From: Arthrobacter sp. AQ5-05
GTDB lineage: Bacteria > Actinomycetota > Actinomycetes > Actinomycetales > Micrococcaceae
NCBI RefSeq assembly: GCF_003287975.1
Contig: NZ_QMKQ01000002.1
Coordinates: 248,001-312,000 of the forward strand
Reading direction: 5' to 3'
DNA: 64,000 bases
Shown: piece by piece, positions 15,854-25,473 of the stretch
How positions within the stretch are numbered: the first letter of the stretch is position 1
Layout: each line of letters opens with the position of its first letter
Position numbers and translations under genes: made by a program
The notes under the pieces: model-generated
Seen by the model: only the letters and a program-made list of their open reading frames with translations
Told to the model about the DNA's origin: nothing
Database searches by the model: none

Positions 15854-18800
15854 TCAGACCTTGGCGCGCGGCGCCTCGACCTCGAAGATGTTGGACAGCA
15901 CCGATGAGACCCATTCCAGGATCTTCTCATCCACCAGGTCCCGTCCACCGACCGGCGAGGACTGCGGCTTCGGGATCACGATGGCGTTCAGTGCCGGCTT
16001 GTCGGCGGCGCCCTTGTACATCCGGGCCAGGCGCAGCTGCCGCGAGTCGGGCAAATCCGCGATGGCCGCAGGGGCGAACTTGATCGCGTTGCCCATCATC
16101 GCCACGTCGGTCAGGCCCAGGGCCCGGGCGCGGATGCGGATCCGGGCGACCTCCAGCAGGTTCGCCACCGGGGCCGGCGGCTGTCCGTACCTGTCCACCA
16201 GCTCCGCCAGGACATCGGCCAGCGCCGTGAAGTCGGTCGCCGCGGCGATCTTCCGGTAGGCCTCCAGGCGCAAACGCTCCCCGGGCACATAGTCGTGCGG
16301 CAGGTGCGCGTTGACCGGCAGCTCGATCTTCATCTCCGCGGTCTTCTCGTCGGCCTCGCCCTTGAAATCGGCCACCGCCTCGCCGACCAGGCGCAGATAC
16401 AAATCGAAGCCGACCCCGGCGATGTGCCCGGACTGCTCCCCGCCGAGCAGGTTGCCCGCCCCGCGGATCTCCAGGTCCTTCATCGCCAGCTGGTAGCCCG
16501 AACCCAGCTCGTTGTGCGCCGCGACGGCCTTGAGCCGCTCCAGGGCGACCTCGCCCAGCGGCTTCTCCGCGTTCCACAGGAAGTAGGCGTACGCCCGCTC
16601 CCGGCCGCGGCCCACGCGCCCGCGCAGCTGGTGCAGCTGGGACAGCCCGTAGTTGTCCGCCCGGTCCACGATCAGCGTGTTGGCGTTGGAGATGTCCAGG
16701 CCGGTCTCGATGATGGTGGTGGAAACCAGCACGTCGAACTTCTTCTCCCAGAAGTCCTGGATGATCTTCTCCAGCCGGGACTCGCTCATCTTGCCGTGCG
16801 CCACCTCCACGCGGGCCTCGGGGACCAGCTCGCGCAGCTCGGCGGCGACCTTGTCGATGGAGGAGACGCGGTTGTGTACAAAGAAGACCTGCCCGTCGCG
16901 CATCAGCTCGCGGCGGATGGCCGCGGAGATCTGCTTGTCGGTGCGCGGGCCCACGTAGGTGAGCACCGGGTGCCGTTCCTCCGGCGGGGTCGCCAGCGTG
17001 GAGGTCTCGCGGATGCCGGTCAGCGACATCTCCAGGGTGCGCGGGATCGGGGTCGCGGACATCGAGAGCACATCCACGTTGGTGCGCATCTTCTTGAGCT
17101 GCTCCTTGTGCTCGACGCCGAAGCGCTGCTCCTCGTCGACGATCACCAATCCCAGGTCCCTGAACTGCACGGTGTCCGAAAGCAGCCGGTGGGTGCCGAT
17201 GACCACGTCGACGGTGCCGTTCTTCAGCCCCTCGATGATGTCCTTGGACTCCTTGGCGCTCTGGAAGCGCGAGAGCGTCTTCACGCGCACCGGGAAGCCG
17301 GAGTAGCGCTCGGTGAAGGTCTGCTGGTGCTGGGAGGCCAGCAGCGTGGTGGGCACCAGCACCGCGACCTGCTTGGAGTCCTGCACCGCCTTGAACGCGG
17401 CACGCACGGCGATCTCCGTCTTGCCGAAGCCCACGTCCCCGGAGACCAGCCGGTCCATCGGGATCTCGCGTTCCATGTCGGCCTTGACCTCGTTGATGGT
17501 GGTCAGCTGGTCGGGAGTCTCCACGTAGGCGAAGGCCTCCTCCAGCTCCGACTGCCAGGGCGTGTCGGAGGCGAAGGCGTGGCCGCGGGAAGCCATGCGC
17601 GCGGAGTAGAGCCGGATCAAATCCCCGGCGATCTCCTTGACGGCCTTGCGCGCCTTGGACTTGGTGCTTGACCAGTCCGAGCCGCCCATCTTGGACAGGG
17701 TCGGGGCCTCCCCGCCGACGTAGCGGGTGACCTGGTCCAGCTGGTCGGTGGGGACGAAGAGCTTGTCCCCCGGCGCCCCGCGCTTCGAGGGCGCGTATTC
17801 CAGGACCAGGTATTCGCGCTTGGCATCTTTGCCGCCGGCGACCTTGCGGGCGATCAGCTCCACGAACCTGGCGATGCCGTGCTGTTCGTGGACGACGAAG
17901 TCGCCCTCGGTGAGCGTCAGCGGGTCCACGGCGTTGCGCCGCTTGGCCGCCAGCCGCTTGGCCCCGCGCGGGGCGTAGGCGCTGGAACGGCCCAAGAGGT
18001 CCGCCTCGGTGAGGAAGCCGAGCTTCAGCGAATCCAGGGCGAACCCGCGCCCGGCCTCGGCGGTGGTGATTTCGATCAGCCCATGGGTGGGCGCATCGTC
18101 CAGGGAATTGATGCGGTGGGTGGGGATGTCGGCGTCGTGGAAGAGTTCGGCCAGGCGCTGGGCGGGGCCGGGGCCGTCGGTGGCCACCACGATGGACCAG
18201 TCGTCCTTGACGCGCCCGGAGATGAACTCGAGCATCTCGGCCACATCCCCCTGGTAGCCGCGCGGTTCGCGGGCGTTGATGCGGATCGAGTCGGCCTCGG
18301 GCAGCAGCTCCGCGTCGGATCCCAGCGAGGTCAGCGACCACCAGGACACCTCGGCGGCCTGCGCGTGCGTGCGGGTGGCGGCCAGGGAGGTGAAGTTCCC
18401 GGCCTCCAGTTCGTCCACCGCGGCCTGCGCCTGGGCCTGGGACAGGTCAAGGGGTGCCGCCCCGCCGTCGGAGGCCGTGGCCCAGGCGGCGGCCAGGAAT
18501 TCGGCGTTGGTGGCTTCCAGGTCGTGGGCCCGGGCCCGGACCCGTTCGGGTTCCATGACCACGGCGATGGATTCGGCCGGCAGCACCGAGAGCAGCGGGA
18601 CCATGGCATCGACCAGCAGCGGGGCCAGGGACTCCATGCCCTCCACCGCGACGCCTCCGGCGATCTTGGCGAGCATGTCGCGTGCGGCGGGCATTTGGGT
18701 TTGCAGCTTCGCGGCCCGGGACATCACCGCGGGGGTGATCAGCAGTTCGCGGCAGGGCGGGGCCTGGATCCGGGTGGGTGCCTCGTGCTCCAGCGAGCGC

Positions 18801-19468
18801 TGGTCGGCGATGGAGAAGTAGCGCATGGCCTCGATCTCGTCCCCGAAGAAGTCGATGCGCACCGGGTGGTTGGAGGTGGGCGGGAAGACATCGAGGATGC
18901 CGCCGCGCACGGCGAATTCGCCGCGGTGCGTGACCATGTCCACCCGCGCGTAGGCGGCGTCGGCCAGGGCCCGGACGACGGCGGAGAACTCGTATTCGTC
19001 CCCCACCGCCAACTCCACGGGCTCCAGCTTGCCCAGGCCCGCGACCAGCGGCTGGATGACGGCGCGGATCGGGGCGACGATGACCTGCAGGGACGGGTCC
19101 CGGGTTTCCAGCCGGCGCAGCACGTGCAGGCGCCGGCCCACGGTGTCCGAACGCGGGGAGAGCCGCTCGTGGGGCAGGGTTTCCCAGGAGGGGAACTCCG
19201 CCACCGCGTCGGCGGGCAGGAACCCGTGCAGCCCGGCCACCAGTTCCTCGGCCTCGCGGCCGGTGGCGGTCACCGCCAGCAGCAGGCCGCCGGAGACCTT
19301 GGTGCGCAGTGCCTCGACGGCCTCGGCGGTGATGACCGCGCGCATCCCGGCGGGGGCCGCGATCTCCAGTTCGTTGGCGCGCGCGGCGTAGGTCGTGGCC
19401 GCATTGGATCTGACGCGGGAAAAGGAGATGTCTTCTCGCAGGGCGGTGCGCAGGCCGTGAAGCGCCAT
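15854..19468 (-). CDS. mfd: Transcription-repair coupling factor
   Basis: A protein of 1204 aa. Mfd removes RNA polymerase stalled at DNA damage and recruits UvrA. The N-terminal third resembles UvrB (SRVRSNAATTYAARANELE and the following region). In the middle, DFVVHEQHGIARFVELI begins the RNA-polymerase-interacting domain. The translocase follows, with GDVGFGKTEIAVRAAFKA (Walker A), VIVDEEQRFGVEHKEQLKK (DEEQ box), SATPIPRTL and GLDISNANTLIV; the C-terminal domain is the UvrA-masking module. I chose ATG 19468 (MALHGLRTALRED) because AAGGA lies about 9 nt before it; the frame is open to 19552, but that part looks like non-coding upstream DNA. Divergent from the DUF2505 gene. Confidence 0.96.
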   Translation of the reverse strand: MALHGLRTALREDISFSRVRSNAATTYAARANELEIAAPAGMRAVITAEAVEALRTKVSGGLLLAVTATGREAEELVAGLHGFLPADAVAEFPSWETLPHERLSPRSDTVGRRLHVLRRLETRDPSLQVIVAPIRAVIQPLVAGLGKLEPVELAVGDEYEFSAVVRALADAAYARVDMVTHRGEFAVRGGILDVFPPTSNHPVRIDFFGDEIEAMRYFSIADQRSLEHEAPTRIQAPPCRELLITPAVMSRAAKLQTQMPAARDMLAKIAGGVAVEGMESLAPLLVDAMVPLLSVLPAESIAVVMEPERVRARAHDLEATNAEFLAAAWATASDGGAAPLDLSQAQAQAAVDELEAGNFTSLAATRTHAQAAEVSWWSLTSLGSDAELLPEADSIRINAREPRGYQGDVAEMLEFISGRVKDDWSIVVATDGPGPAQRLAELFHDADIPTHRINSLDDAPTHGLIEITTAEAGRGFALDSLKLGFLTEADLLGRSSAYAPRGAKRLAAKRRNAVDPLTLTEGDFVVHEQHGIARFVELIARKVAGGKDAKREYLVLEYAPSKRGAPGDKLFVPTDQLDQVTRYVGGEAPTLSKMGGSDWSSTKSKARKAVKEIAGDLIRLYSARMASRGHAFASDTPWQSELEEAFAYVETPDQLTTINEVKADMEREIPMDRLVSGDVGFGKTEIAVRAAFKAVQDSKQVAVLVPTTLLASQHQQTFTERYSGFPVRVKTLSRFQSAKESKDIIEGLKNGTVDVVIGTHRLLSDTVQFRDLGLVIVDEEQRFGVEHKEQLKKMRTNVDVLSMSATPIPRTLEMSLTGIRETSTLATPPEERHPVLTYVGPRTDKQISAAIRRELMRDGQVFFVHNRVSSIDKVAAELRELVPEARVEVAHGKMSESRLEKIIQDFWEKKFDVLVSTTIIETGLDISNANTLIVDRADNYGLSQLHQLRGRVGRGRERAYAYFLWNAEKPLGEVALERLKAVAAHNELGSGYQLAMKDLEIRGAGNLLGGEQSGHIAGVGFDLYLRLVGEAVADFKGEADEKTAEMKIELPVNAHLPHDYVPGERLRLEAYRKIAAATDFTALADVLAELVDRYGQPPAPVANLLEVARIRIRARALGLTDVAMMGNAIKFAPAAIADLPDSRQLRLARMYKGAADKPALNAIVIPKPQSSPVGGRDLVDEKILEWVSSVLSNIFEVEAPRAKV

Positions 19469-19640
19469 CGGCTGGGGTCCTTTCCGAAGACCGGGTAGGC
19501 GCACAACACAAGTACCCGAGATCCATGCCGGGTCCCGGGGTGCGCCATTCAAGCGTACCGCCGCGCTCGCCCTTGCCCGGTACGCTGGTGGGGTTGCATC
19601 AACATTGGCTCGGCCAATCTAATCTACGGAGTCCTGCCCC

Positions 19641-20138
19641 ATGGCCCTTAACGCCACCACAGACCTGACACACGCCCCCGACGCCGTCATCGCCACGCTT
19701 GCCGATCGCGACTTCGCCGAGCACCTGACCGGCCTGGTCGGCGGCGAGCTCAAGAGCTTCGAGGTTTCCGGCGACACCGCCGCGGCCTTCACGCTGACCA
19801 CCGTCCGCGCCCTGCCCACCGACCGCGCCCCGGAAATCGCCCGCAAGTTCGTGGGCCAGTCCGTGGAGGTCACCCAGATCGAGTCCTGGTCGGCCCCGGC
19901 CGCCGACGGCTCGCGCGAGGCCACCTTGAAGGTCACCGTCGGTTCGCTGCCGGTATCGGTGTCGGGCACCGAGTCGCTGAAGGCCACCGATGCGGGCTCC
20001 GCACTGGGCGTGGAGGCCACCGTGTCTTCCTCCATCCCGTTCGTGGGCGGCAAGATCGCCTCGGCCGCCGAGCCGTTCATTTCCAAGGCCCTGGCGCTGC
20101 AGGGCGCCAAGGTGTCCTCCTGGATCGAACGCGTCTAG
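19641..20138 (+). CDS. DUF2505 domain protein (SRPBCC-like)
   Basis: A protein of 165 aa. It matches the actinobacterial DUF2505 pattern: an N-terminal strand and helix with ATDLTHAPDAVIATLADRDFA, a central beta-sheet, and a long C-terminal helix GGKIASAAEPFISKALA. These proteins are predicted to have the START/SRPBCC helix-grip fold, which often binds hydrophobic ligands; no enzymatic activity is established. No signal peptide or membrane helix is visible. ATG 19641 follows CTACGGAG at a good distance. It is a single-gene unit between the divergent mfd gene and its own terminator. Confidence 0.82.
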   Translation: MALNATTDLTHAPDAVIATLADRDFAEHLTGLVGGELKSFEVSGDTAAAFTLTTVRALPTDRAPEIARKFVGQSVEVTQIESWSAPAADGSREATLKVTVGSLPVSVSGTESLKATDAGSALGVEATVSSSIPFVGGKIASAAEPFISKALALQGAKVSSWIERV

Positions 20139-20189
20139 GGAACGGACCGAACCAGTCTGCCGATTTCTTCGATGGGCTTGTTCCGTCTC

Positions 20190-20240
20190 CCGGGACCGGT
20201 GCGTGCGTGCCCGTTAGGGCACGTCAGGCACCGGTCCCGG
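20190..20240 (+). terminator. Double-hairpin terminator after the DUF2505 gene
   Basis: An outer 13-bp stem (20190-20202 with 20228-20240) encloses an inner 7-bp hairpin (20206-20212 with 20217-20223). A CGTCTTTC run follows. Confidence 0.7.
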
Positions 20241-20409
20241 CGTCTTTCACGACTTCACCGTGAAGCGGCCGGAGGCCACGGGACACCCGTTTTCGAGGTC
20301 ATGCCGTTGCCTCGGTGTGCATCGGGACACGTTTAGGCGTTATTGTGGTTTCTGGTGTGCCGGGAAGTCTGGTCGGCGATAGCTTCAGCGTCCCCGAAAA
20401 GAATTGAAG

Positions 20410-21762
20410 ATGACCATGAACCAAACGCCCACACCGAAACCCAAGACGGTTTTTGGCCCCGGCAGTTACGCCGAGTCCCTGCGCATCGGGGAGATCCTCC
20501 GCAAGGAGACCGTTGGCGGACTCGTACTAATCATCGGCGCCGTCATTGCGCTGATCTGGGCCAACTCCCCCGCGTCCGACAGCTACTTCGCACTGCGCGA
20601 TTTCACCATCGGCTTCCAGGCCTTCGGCATCGATCTGAACCTGTCCCTCGGCCACTGGGCCGCAGACGGACTGCTGGCGGTGTTCTTCTTCCTGGTCGGC
20701 CTGGAGCTGAAGAAGGAATTCGTCGCCGGGGACCTGCGAGACATGAAACGCGCCATCGTCCCGGTGACTGCGGCATTTGGCGGCGTGCTGGTCCCGGCCC
20801 TGATCTTTGCCGTCCTGAATGCCTCTACCGGCGGGGAAACCCTGCGCGGCTGGGCCATCCCCACCGCCACCGACATCGCCTTTGCGGTTGCGGTGCTTGC
20901 AGTCATCGGGTCGAACCTGCCTTCCCCACTGCGCATCTTCCTGCTGACGCTCGCGGTGGTCGATGACCTGATTGCCATTGTCATCATCGCCTTCGTCTTC
21001 ACCGACGACCTGCGCCCGCCGTACCTCCTGATGGCAATCGCACCCATCGGCCTCTACGCCTTCCTCACCCACATGTGGCCGAGGTTCTTCGCAGCGAATC
21101 TGTGGGCGCCCTGGGTCATCCTGCTGCCGCTGGGCATCGCGAGCTGGGCGCTGGTCTTCGGCTCGGGCATCCACTCGACCATTGCCGGCGTCGTCCTGGG
21201 CTTCTGCGTCCCGGTGCTGCGCAAGAACAAGCACGAAATCGACAAGCCGGGCCTGGCCGAACAATTCGAGCACCGCTTCCGCCCGCTCTCCAGCGGCTTC
21301 TGCGTTCCGGTCTTTGCGTTCTTCTCGGCCGGCGTGGCCGTCGGCGGCGCCGAGGGCTTCGCCTCGGCCCTGGGCGACCCCGTGCTCTGGGGAATCGTCT
21401 TCGGCCTGGTGTTCGGCAAGCCCATTGGCATCCTGGGCGCCACGTGGCTGGTTACCCGATCATCGAAGGCAAACCTGGATCCCGACACCAAGTGGGGCGA
21501 CCTCCTGGGCGTGACATTCCTTGCCGGCATCGGCTTCACCGTATCGCTGCTGGTCTCCGAGCTGTCCTTCGGTCTGGCCTCGCCACACTACGACCATGCC
21601 AAGGTCGCGATCCTGACGGGTTCATTGCTGGCCGCGATCCTCGGCACGATCTGGCTGCGGCCACGCGACCGCCGCTACCGCATGGTGAACGAACGCGCCG
21701 CCCGGGACGAGAACAAGGACGGCATCCCGGATGTTTTCCAGGCTCCGGAGAACAACGCCTAG
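20410..21762 (+). CDS. nhaA: Na+/H+ antiporter NhaA
   Basis: A protein of 450 aa. It exports sodium in exchange for protons for pH and salt homeostasis. The family core is clear: [33 protein letters not shown] with the Asp equivalent to E. coli D133, and [18 protein letters not shown] with the paired Asp corresponding to D163/D164. [19 protein letters not shown] is the late conserved helix. The C-terminal tail is polar and contains [12 protein letters not shown], a calcium-binding-like D-x-N-x-D-G pattern of uncertain meaning. ATG 20410 and ATG 20416 are both possible starts; the TTG at 20404 is less likely. Confidence 0.95.
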   Translation: MTMNQTPTPKPKTVFGPGSYAESLRIGEILRKETVGGLVLIIGAVIALIWANSPASDSYFALRDFTIGFQAFGIDLNLSLGHWAADGLLAVFFFLVGLELKKEFVAGDLRDMKRAIVPVTAAFGGVLVPALIFAVLNASTGGETLRGWAIPTATDIAFAVAVLAVIGSNLPSPLRIFLLTLAVVDDLIAIVIIAFVFTDDLRPPYLLMAIAPIGLYAFLTHMWPRFFAANLWAPWVILLPLGIASWALVFGSGIHSTIAGVVLGFCVPVLRKNKHEIDKPGLAEQFEHRFRPLSSGFCVPVFAFFSAGVAVGGAEGFASALGDPVLWGIVFGLVFGKPIGILGATWLVTRSSKANLDPDTKWGDLLGVTFLAGIGFTVSLLVSELSFGLASPHYDHAKVAILTGSLLAAILGTIWLRPRDRRYRMVNERAARDENKDGIPDVFQAPENNA

Positions 21763-21779
21763 CCCGACTCCGCACAAAC

Positions 21780-21833
21780 AAGGGCCGGGTTGGCGGGCCA
21801 CAGGATTTCCTGTGGCCCGCCAACCCGGCCCTT
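21780..21833. terminator. Very long perfect palindrome, bidirectional terminator
   Basis: Two 26-nt arms (21780-21805 and 21808-21833) are exactly complementary around a TT centre. AAACA precedes and TTTG follows, so it can terminate both nhaA and the converging sufSU unit. Confidence 0.85.
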
Positions 21834-21854
21834 TGCCATATGGGGGCGTACGGC

Positions 21855-22304
21855 CTAGCCGTTGGCGGCCAGCAGGGCGGCCTCGGCGGCCACCCAGGAG
21901 AGCATGGCGCACTTGACCCGGGCGGGGAACTTGGAGACCCCGGCAAAGGCCGCACCGTCGCCCAGGATCTCCTCGTCACCGGCACGGGTCCCGCGCGAGC
22001 GCATCAGCTCGCGGAACTCGTCCAGGATGACCATGAATTCATCGCGTTCGAGGCCTTCGGCCATCTCGCTGAGCACCGAGGCCGAGGCCATCGAGATCGA
22101 ACAACCGTCCCCCTCCCAGGAAACGTTCTTCACGAGGGTGCCCTCAAGCTGGATGCGCAGGCGGATATGGTCCCCGCACACCGGGTTGTGCTGCATCGAT
22201 TCGCCGCTGGCCACGCCCTCGGGCGCCTCGACCAACCCGGCGCCGTGCCGGGTCTTGGCATGGTCCAGGATGATTTGTTGGTACAGCTGGTCCAGATCGC
22301 TCAT
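21855..22304 (-). CDS. sufU: SufU-type iron-sulfur cluster assembly / sulfur transfer protein
   Basis: A protein of 149 aa. SufU accepts persulfide sulfur from SufS through a zinc-bound cysteine and supplies the SUF scaffold. Conserved pieces: LDQLYQQIILDHAKTRHGAG, HNPVCGDHI with the first Cys, WEGDGCSISMASASVLSEM with the second, and ARVKCAMLSW with the third. The insertion between the second and third Cys distinguishes SufU from IscU. The start ATG overlaps the stop of sufS (ATGA). The remaining SUF genes (sufB, sufC, sufD) are not in this window. Confidence 0.95.
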   Translation of the reverse strand: MSDLDQLYQQIILDHAKTRHGAGLVEAPEGVASGESMQHNPVCGDHIRLRIQLEGTLVKNVSWEGDGCSISMASASVLSEMAEGLERDEFMVILDEFRELMRSRGTRAGDEEILGDGAAFAGVSKFPARVKCAMLSWVAAEAALLAANG

Positions 22305-23677
22305 TTGCCGACTCCGAAGTATCCGCGCACATCGGACACCGCGTTGAGCAGGCGGTCGATGTCGCTGGTGGTGTTGTAAAGATAGGTGCTGGCCCGGGTG
22401 CTGGAGACGACGCCCAGCGCGCGGTGCAGCGGTTGGGCACAGTGGTGCCCGACCCGCACGGCCACGCCGCGCGAGTCCAGGAACTGGCCCACGTCGTGCG
22501 GGTGCACGCCTTCGACCACGAAGGGCGCGGTGCCGATGCGGGCTGCCCCCGGGGCCGGGCCCAGGACGCGCACGCCGGGGATGGTTCCCAGTCCGGTGAG
22601 CATGCGCTCGCCCAGCAGTTCCTCCCAGGCGGCGATGCGGTCCATGCCGACCTCTTGCAGGTAGGAAACCGCGGTGGCCAGCGCGTGGGCCTGCGAGATC
22701 CGTTGGGTGCCGGCCTCGAAGCGCATCGGGGCGGGCAGGTATTCGGCCTTCTCCATGGTCACGGACGTGATCATGGACCCTCCCGTGAGGAAGGGCGGCA
22801 TGGCGTTCAGCAGCTCGGCGCGGCCGTACAGCCCGCCGATCCCGGTGGGGCCGAGCATCTTGTGCCCGGAGAACGCCATGAAGTCCACGTCGAGCTGCTT
22901 GACGTCCACCGGCAGGTGCGGGACCGACTGGCAGCCGTCCAGGACGGTCAACGCCCCGACGTTGCGGGCCAGTGCCACCAGTGCGGGGACATCGGTCACG
23001 GTGCCCAGGACGTTGGAGACGTGGGTGAAGGCGAGCACCTTGGTGGCCGGGGTGACGATCGAGCCGGCCAGGTCCATGCGCAGGGCACCGGAGTCATCGA
23101 CGGGAATGTACTTCAGGGTGGCTCCGGTGCGCAGGGCCAGTTCCTGCCACGGGATCAGGTTCGCGTGGTGCTCGAGCTCGGTGACGACGATCTCGTCCCC
23201 CGCCTCCAGGGCAAAGGCCCGGGCTGCTTCTCCCCCGAGGCCGGCGCTGGCGTTGCCGAAGGAATAGGTGATCAGGTTCAGTGCCTCGGTGGCGTTGGAG
23301 GTCCAGATGACCTCGTTGTCCTTGGCACCGATGAAACCGGCAACATCCGTGCGGGCCTGCTCGAAGATGTCGGTGGCCTCGACGGCCAGGGAGTGGGCCC
23401 CGCGGTGGACCGCAGCATTGAAGTTCTCGTAGAAGTGCTGTTCGGCTTCGTATACGCAACTTGGCTTTTGCGAGGTGGCCCCGGAATCCAGGTATGTCAG
23501 CGGAACACCGTTGACGCTGCGCCCCAGGATGGGGAAGTCGGCCCGCAGGCGGGAGACCTCCACGTCATCCAGGTGCCGGGGAAGGGTATCTTGCGTCGTG
23601 GGCGAAGCACTGGACACGTTGGGATCCTCCGAAGGTTGTTCCATGCCGGATGTGCCCGCGGGTGCGTCCTCGCCCAT
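22301..23677 (-). CDS. sufS: Cysteine desulfurase SufS
   Basis: A protein of 458 aa as drawn; ATG 23644 (447 aa) is an equally plausible start because the first 11 residues are not conserved-looking. The PLP enzyme takes sulfur from cysteine. YLDSGATSQKP opens the fold, TELEHHANLIPWQ lies in the cofactor region, FSGHKMLGPTGIGGLYG carries the Schiff-base Lys, and VRVGHHCAQPLHRAL carries the catalytic Cys in the group II (SufS) context. An insert near residues 145-160 (SAGLGGEAARAFALEAG) is longer than usual. It is the first gene of the sufS-sufU pair, with its promoter probably within 23680-23790. Confidence 0.94.
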   Translation of the reverse strand: MGEDAPAGTSGMEQPSEDPNVSSASPTTQDTLPRHLDDVEVSRLRADFPILGRSVNGVPLTYLDSGATSQKPSCVYEAEQHFYENFNAAVHRGAHSLAVEATDIFEQARTDVAGFIGAKDNEVIWTSNATEALNLITYSFGNASAGLGGEAARAFALEAGDEIVVTELEHHANLIPWQELALRTGATLKYIPVDDSGALRMDLAGSIVTPATKVLAFTHVSNVLGTVTDVPALVALARNVGALTVLDGCQSVPHLPVDVKQLDVDFMAFSGHKMLGPTGIGGLYGRAELLNAMPPFLTGGSMITSVTMEKAEYLPAPMRFEAGTQRISQAHALATAVSYLQEVGMDRIAAWEELLGERMLTGLGTIPGVRVLGPAPGAARIGTAPFVVEGVHPHDVGQFLDSRGVAVRVGHHCAQPLHRALGVVSSTRASTYLYNTTSDIDRLLNAVSDVRGYFGVGK

Positions 23678-23805
23678 CGGGCGGAGGTCTTCGCGGGCCG
23701 CATCGTGATTACGGCATCATTTGCTTCGCTAATTCTCCCACGTCCAGGCCGTCATGGCACATAAGTGAACCCTTACCACTGCGCAAGGGGCCCGTTCCCG
23801 GGCAC

Positions 23806-23866
23806 AAAAAAGAGGTCGGCAGCGGGTGGGGGGTGGCCCAGTCTCGGAGGCCTCCCGCTGCCGACC
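23806..23866 (-). terminator. Terminator of the rplY-pth unit
   Basis: On the minus strand a 13-bp stem (23854-23866 with 23814-23826) is followed by TCTTTTTT. The rest of the 296-nt gap between pth and sufS holds no recognisable gene. Confidence 0.85.
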
Positions 23867-23973
23867 CCTCGTCTTGGGGCCGAAACGGCACTAGATCAGT
23901 GTAAGAGTCGCAAGATCGTTGAACAAATCGCGGAAATCACGCAAAATGCTTCACCAAGCGATACACGTTCCCA

Positions 23974-24555
23974 TTACGCAACATGGAACTTGCGCAGCGC
24001 CGGCTCCAGGCCGTGGTTCACCAATTCCTCCACGGCGTCCGCCGCCGTGTCGGTCAGGAACGGAAGGTCCTTCTTTTCATCCTTCGAGAAGTCCTTCAAC
24101 ACGTAGTCCGCGGTTTCCATGCGGCCCGGGGGCCGCCCCACGCCCACGCGCACCCGCAGGTAGTCCTTGGTGCCCAGGGCCTTGGAGATGTCGCGCAGCC
24201 CGTTGTGTCCGCCCTCGCCCCCGCCGAGCTTGAGCTTGACGGTGTCGAAGGGGATGTCGATCTCGTCGTGCACGGCAATGACGTGGGCGGAGTCGATGCC
24301 GAAGAACTTGGCAAGGTTGGCCACGGGGCCGCCCGAGAGGTTCATGTAGGTCATCGGCTTTGCCAGGACGAGACGGGGGCCGCCGATTCCCATGCGCCCC
24401 TCGAGGATCTGGGCGCGGGAAGCGTGCGTCTTGAACTTTCCCCCGATTCGGGAGGCCAGTTCGTCGAGGACCATTTGGCCAACATTGTGCCTGTTATGCG
24501 CGTAGCCGGGCCCGGGGTTGCCGAGCCCGGCTACAAGCCAGGTTTCTCTAGTCAT
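23974..24555 (-). CDS. pth: Peptidyl-tRNA hydrolase
   Basis: A protein of 193 aa. It releases tRNA from peptidyl-tRNA that has dropped off the ribosome. LVAGLGNPGPGYAHNRHNVG contains the catalytic His, PMTYMNLSGGPV and HDEIDIPFDTVKLKLGGG contain the conserved Asn and Asp, and GGHNGLRDISKALGTKDYLR completes the site. I chose ATG 24555 (MTRETWLVAG); the frame runs open to 24645 but would overlap the rplY 3' end with non-conserved sequence. It follows rplY by 22 nt, a pairing common in bacteria. Confidence 0.95.
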   Translation of the reverse strand: MTRETWLVAGLGNPGPGYAHNRHNVGQMVLDELASRIGGKFKTHASRAQILEGRMGIGGPRLVLAKPMTYMNLSGGPVANLAKFFGIDSAHVIAVHDEIDIPFDTVKLKLGGGEGGHNGLRDISKALGTKDYLRVRVGVGRPPGRMETADYVLKDFSKDEKKDLPFLTDTAADAVEELVNHGLEPALRKFHVA

Positions 24556-24577
24556 GCGAGAACCAATATGAAGATGT

Positions 24578-25159
24578 TTACTCGGCGGAAGCTGCCGACG
24601 CTGCATCCTCTTCGGACTCGACTGCGGCGGAGTCGATGGTTGCAACGACGACGTCGGCTTCGATGGCCAGGGCGGTGCCCTCCGGGAGGATCAGGTCCGA
24701 GGCGAGGACCTGGGTGCCTGCCGGCAGGCCGGCGATGTTGGCAATGACGTGCTCCGGCAGGGCAACGGCTTCTGCTTCGACGGCGATGACCGGGTGGTCA
24801 AGCGACAGGGAGGAACCGGCGGTCAGGTCGCCCTGGATGAGGACGGAAACCTCAACGATGACCTTTTCGCCCTTCTTGACGATCAGCAGGTCAAGGTGGT
24901 CGACGGTCTGGCGCAGTGCGTGGCGCTGGATGTCCTTCACCAGGGTGATGGTGTCTTCGCCCTCGACGGAGATGTTCAGCAGGGCGTTGGCGCCACGAAC
25001 GGCAAGGGTGGTTGCGGCGGCCGGGAGCAGGACGCGGACCGGGTCGGTGCCGTGGCCGTAGATGACTGCCGGGATCTTGCCGGCGCGGCGTGCCTGGCGT
25101 GCGGCACCCTTACCGAAGTCGGTGCGCAGTTCGCCGTCAAGCTTGATGGTGTTGGCCAT
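24578..25159 (-). CDS. rplY: 50S ribosomal protein L25/general stress protein Ctc
   Basis: A protein of 193 aa: the N-terminal L25 5S-rRNA-binding domain (RTDFGKGAARQARRAGKIPA, VIYGHG, VDHLDLLIV) plus the C-terminal TL5/Ctc beta-domain that most non-enteric bacteria carry (VIANIAGLPAGTQVLASDL, then an acidic Ala/Glu tail). The start ATG 25159 has AAGGAGA at ideal distance. The leader is long (about 155 nt from the candidate -10 box), which leaves room for regulation. It is cotranscribed with pth. Confidence 0.95.
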   Translation of the reverse strand: MANTIKLDGELRTDFGKGAARQARRAGKIPAVIYGHGTDPVRVLLPAAATTLAVRGANALLNISVEGEDTITLVKDIQRHALRQTVDHLDLLIVKKGEKVIVEVSVLIQGDLTAGSSLSLDHPVIAVEAEAVALPEHVIANIAGLPAGTQVLASDLILPEGTALAIEADVVVATIDSAAVESEEDAASAASAE

Positions 25160-25323
25160 GGTGTTCTCCTTGTGGAAGATGATTGATTGTTTCCTGCCCC
25201 GCTCGGGCCTAGAAGCATCATCATCCGATTCCTGCGAAGGAGAAGGACGCTAAGTGCGTTTCTAGCCTCGTCGATAACGGACCTCCATTTGCATGAAGTT
25301 CCCTCGCCTGGGCACAAGTAAAC

Positions 25324-25347
25324 ATTTTAGCAGGAGCCGGGCTCCTG
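25324..25347 (-). promoter_or_regulatory. Candidate rplY promoter with adjacent palindrome
   Basis: On the minus strand TAAAAT (25329-25324) fits a -10 box. Just upstream is CAGGAGCCGGGCTCCTG (25331-25347), perfect 8-bp arms around one base, placed like an operator between -10 and -35. Confidence 0.45.
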
Positions 25348-25391
25348 AAAGAAATTGGCCGCGGTCCGTCTCGCCGGGCCGCCAACGGCAG

Positions 25392-25463
25392 CGGGCCCCC
25401 GGGCTGTTCCGGCAAGGGAACAGCCCAGGGGCCCGGGGACAACTTGCCGTGCATGACGGCAAG
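25392..25463 (-). terminator. Two hairpins downstream of prs
   Basis: The hairpin next to the stop codon is 8 bp (25443-25450 with 25456-25463). Beyond it is a GC-rich stem of 18 bp with one C-A mismatch (25392-25410 with 25417-25435). There is no T-run. Together they probably end the glmU-prs transcript. Confidence 0.6.
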
Positions 25464-25473
25464 GGGATGCTGG

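Noticed and set aside
16295-19498. Long plus-strand open frames opposite mfd
   Set aside because: They are shadows of mfd, whose motifs are unambiguous on the minus strand.
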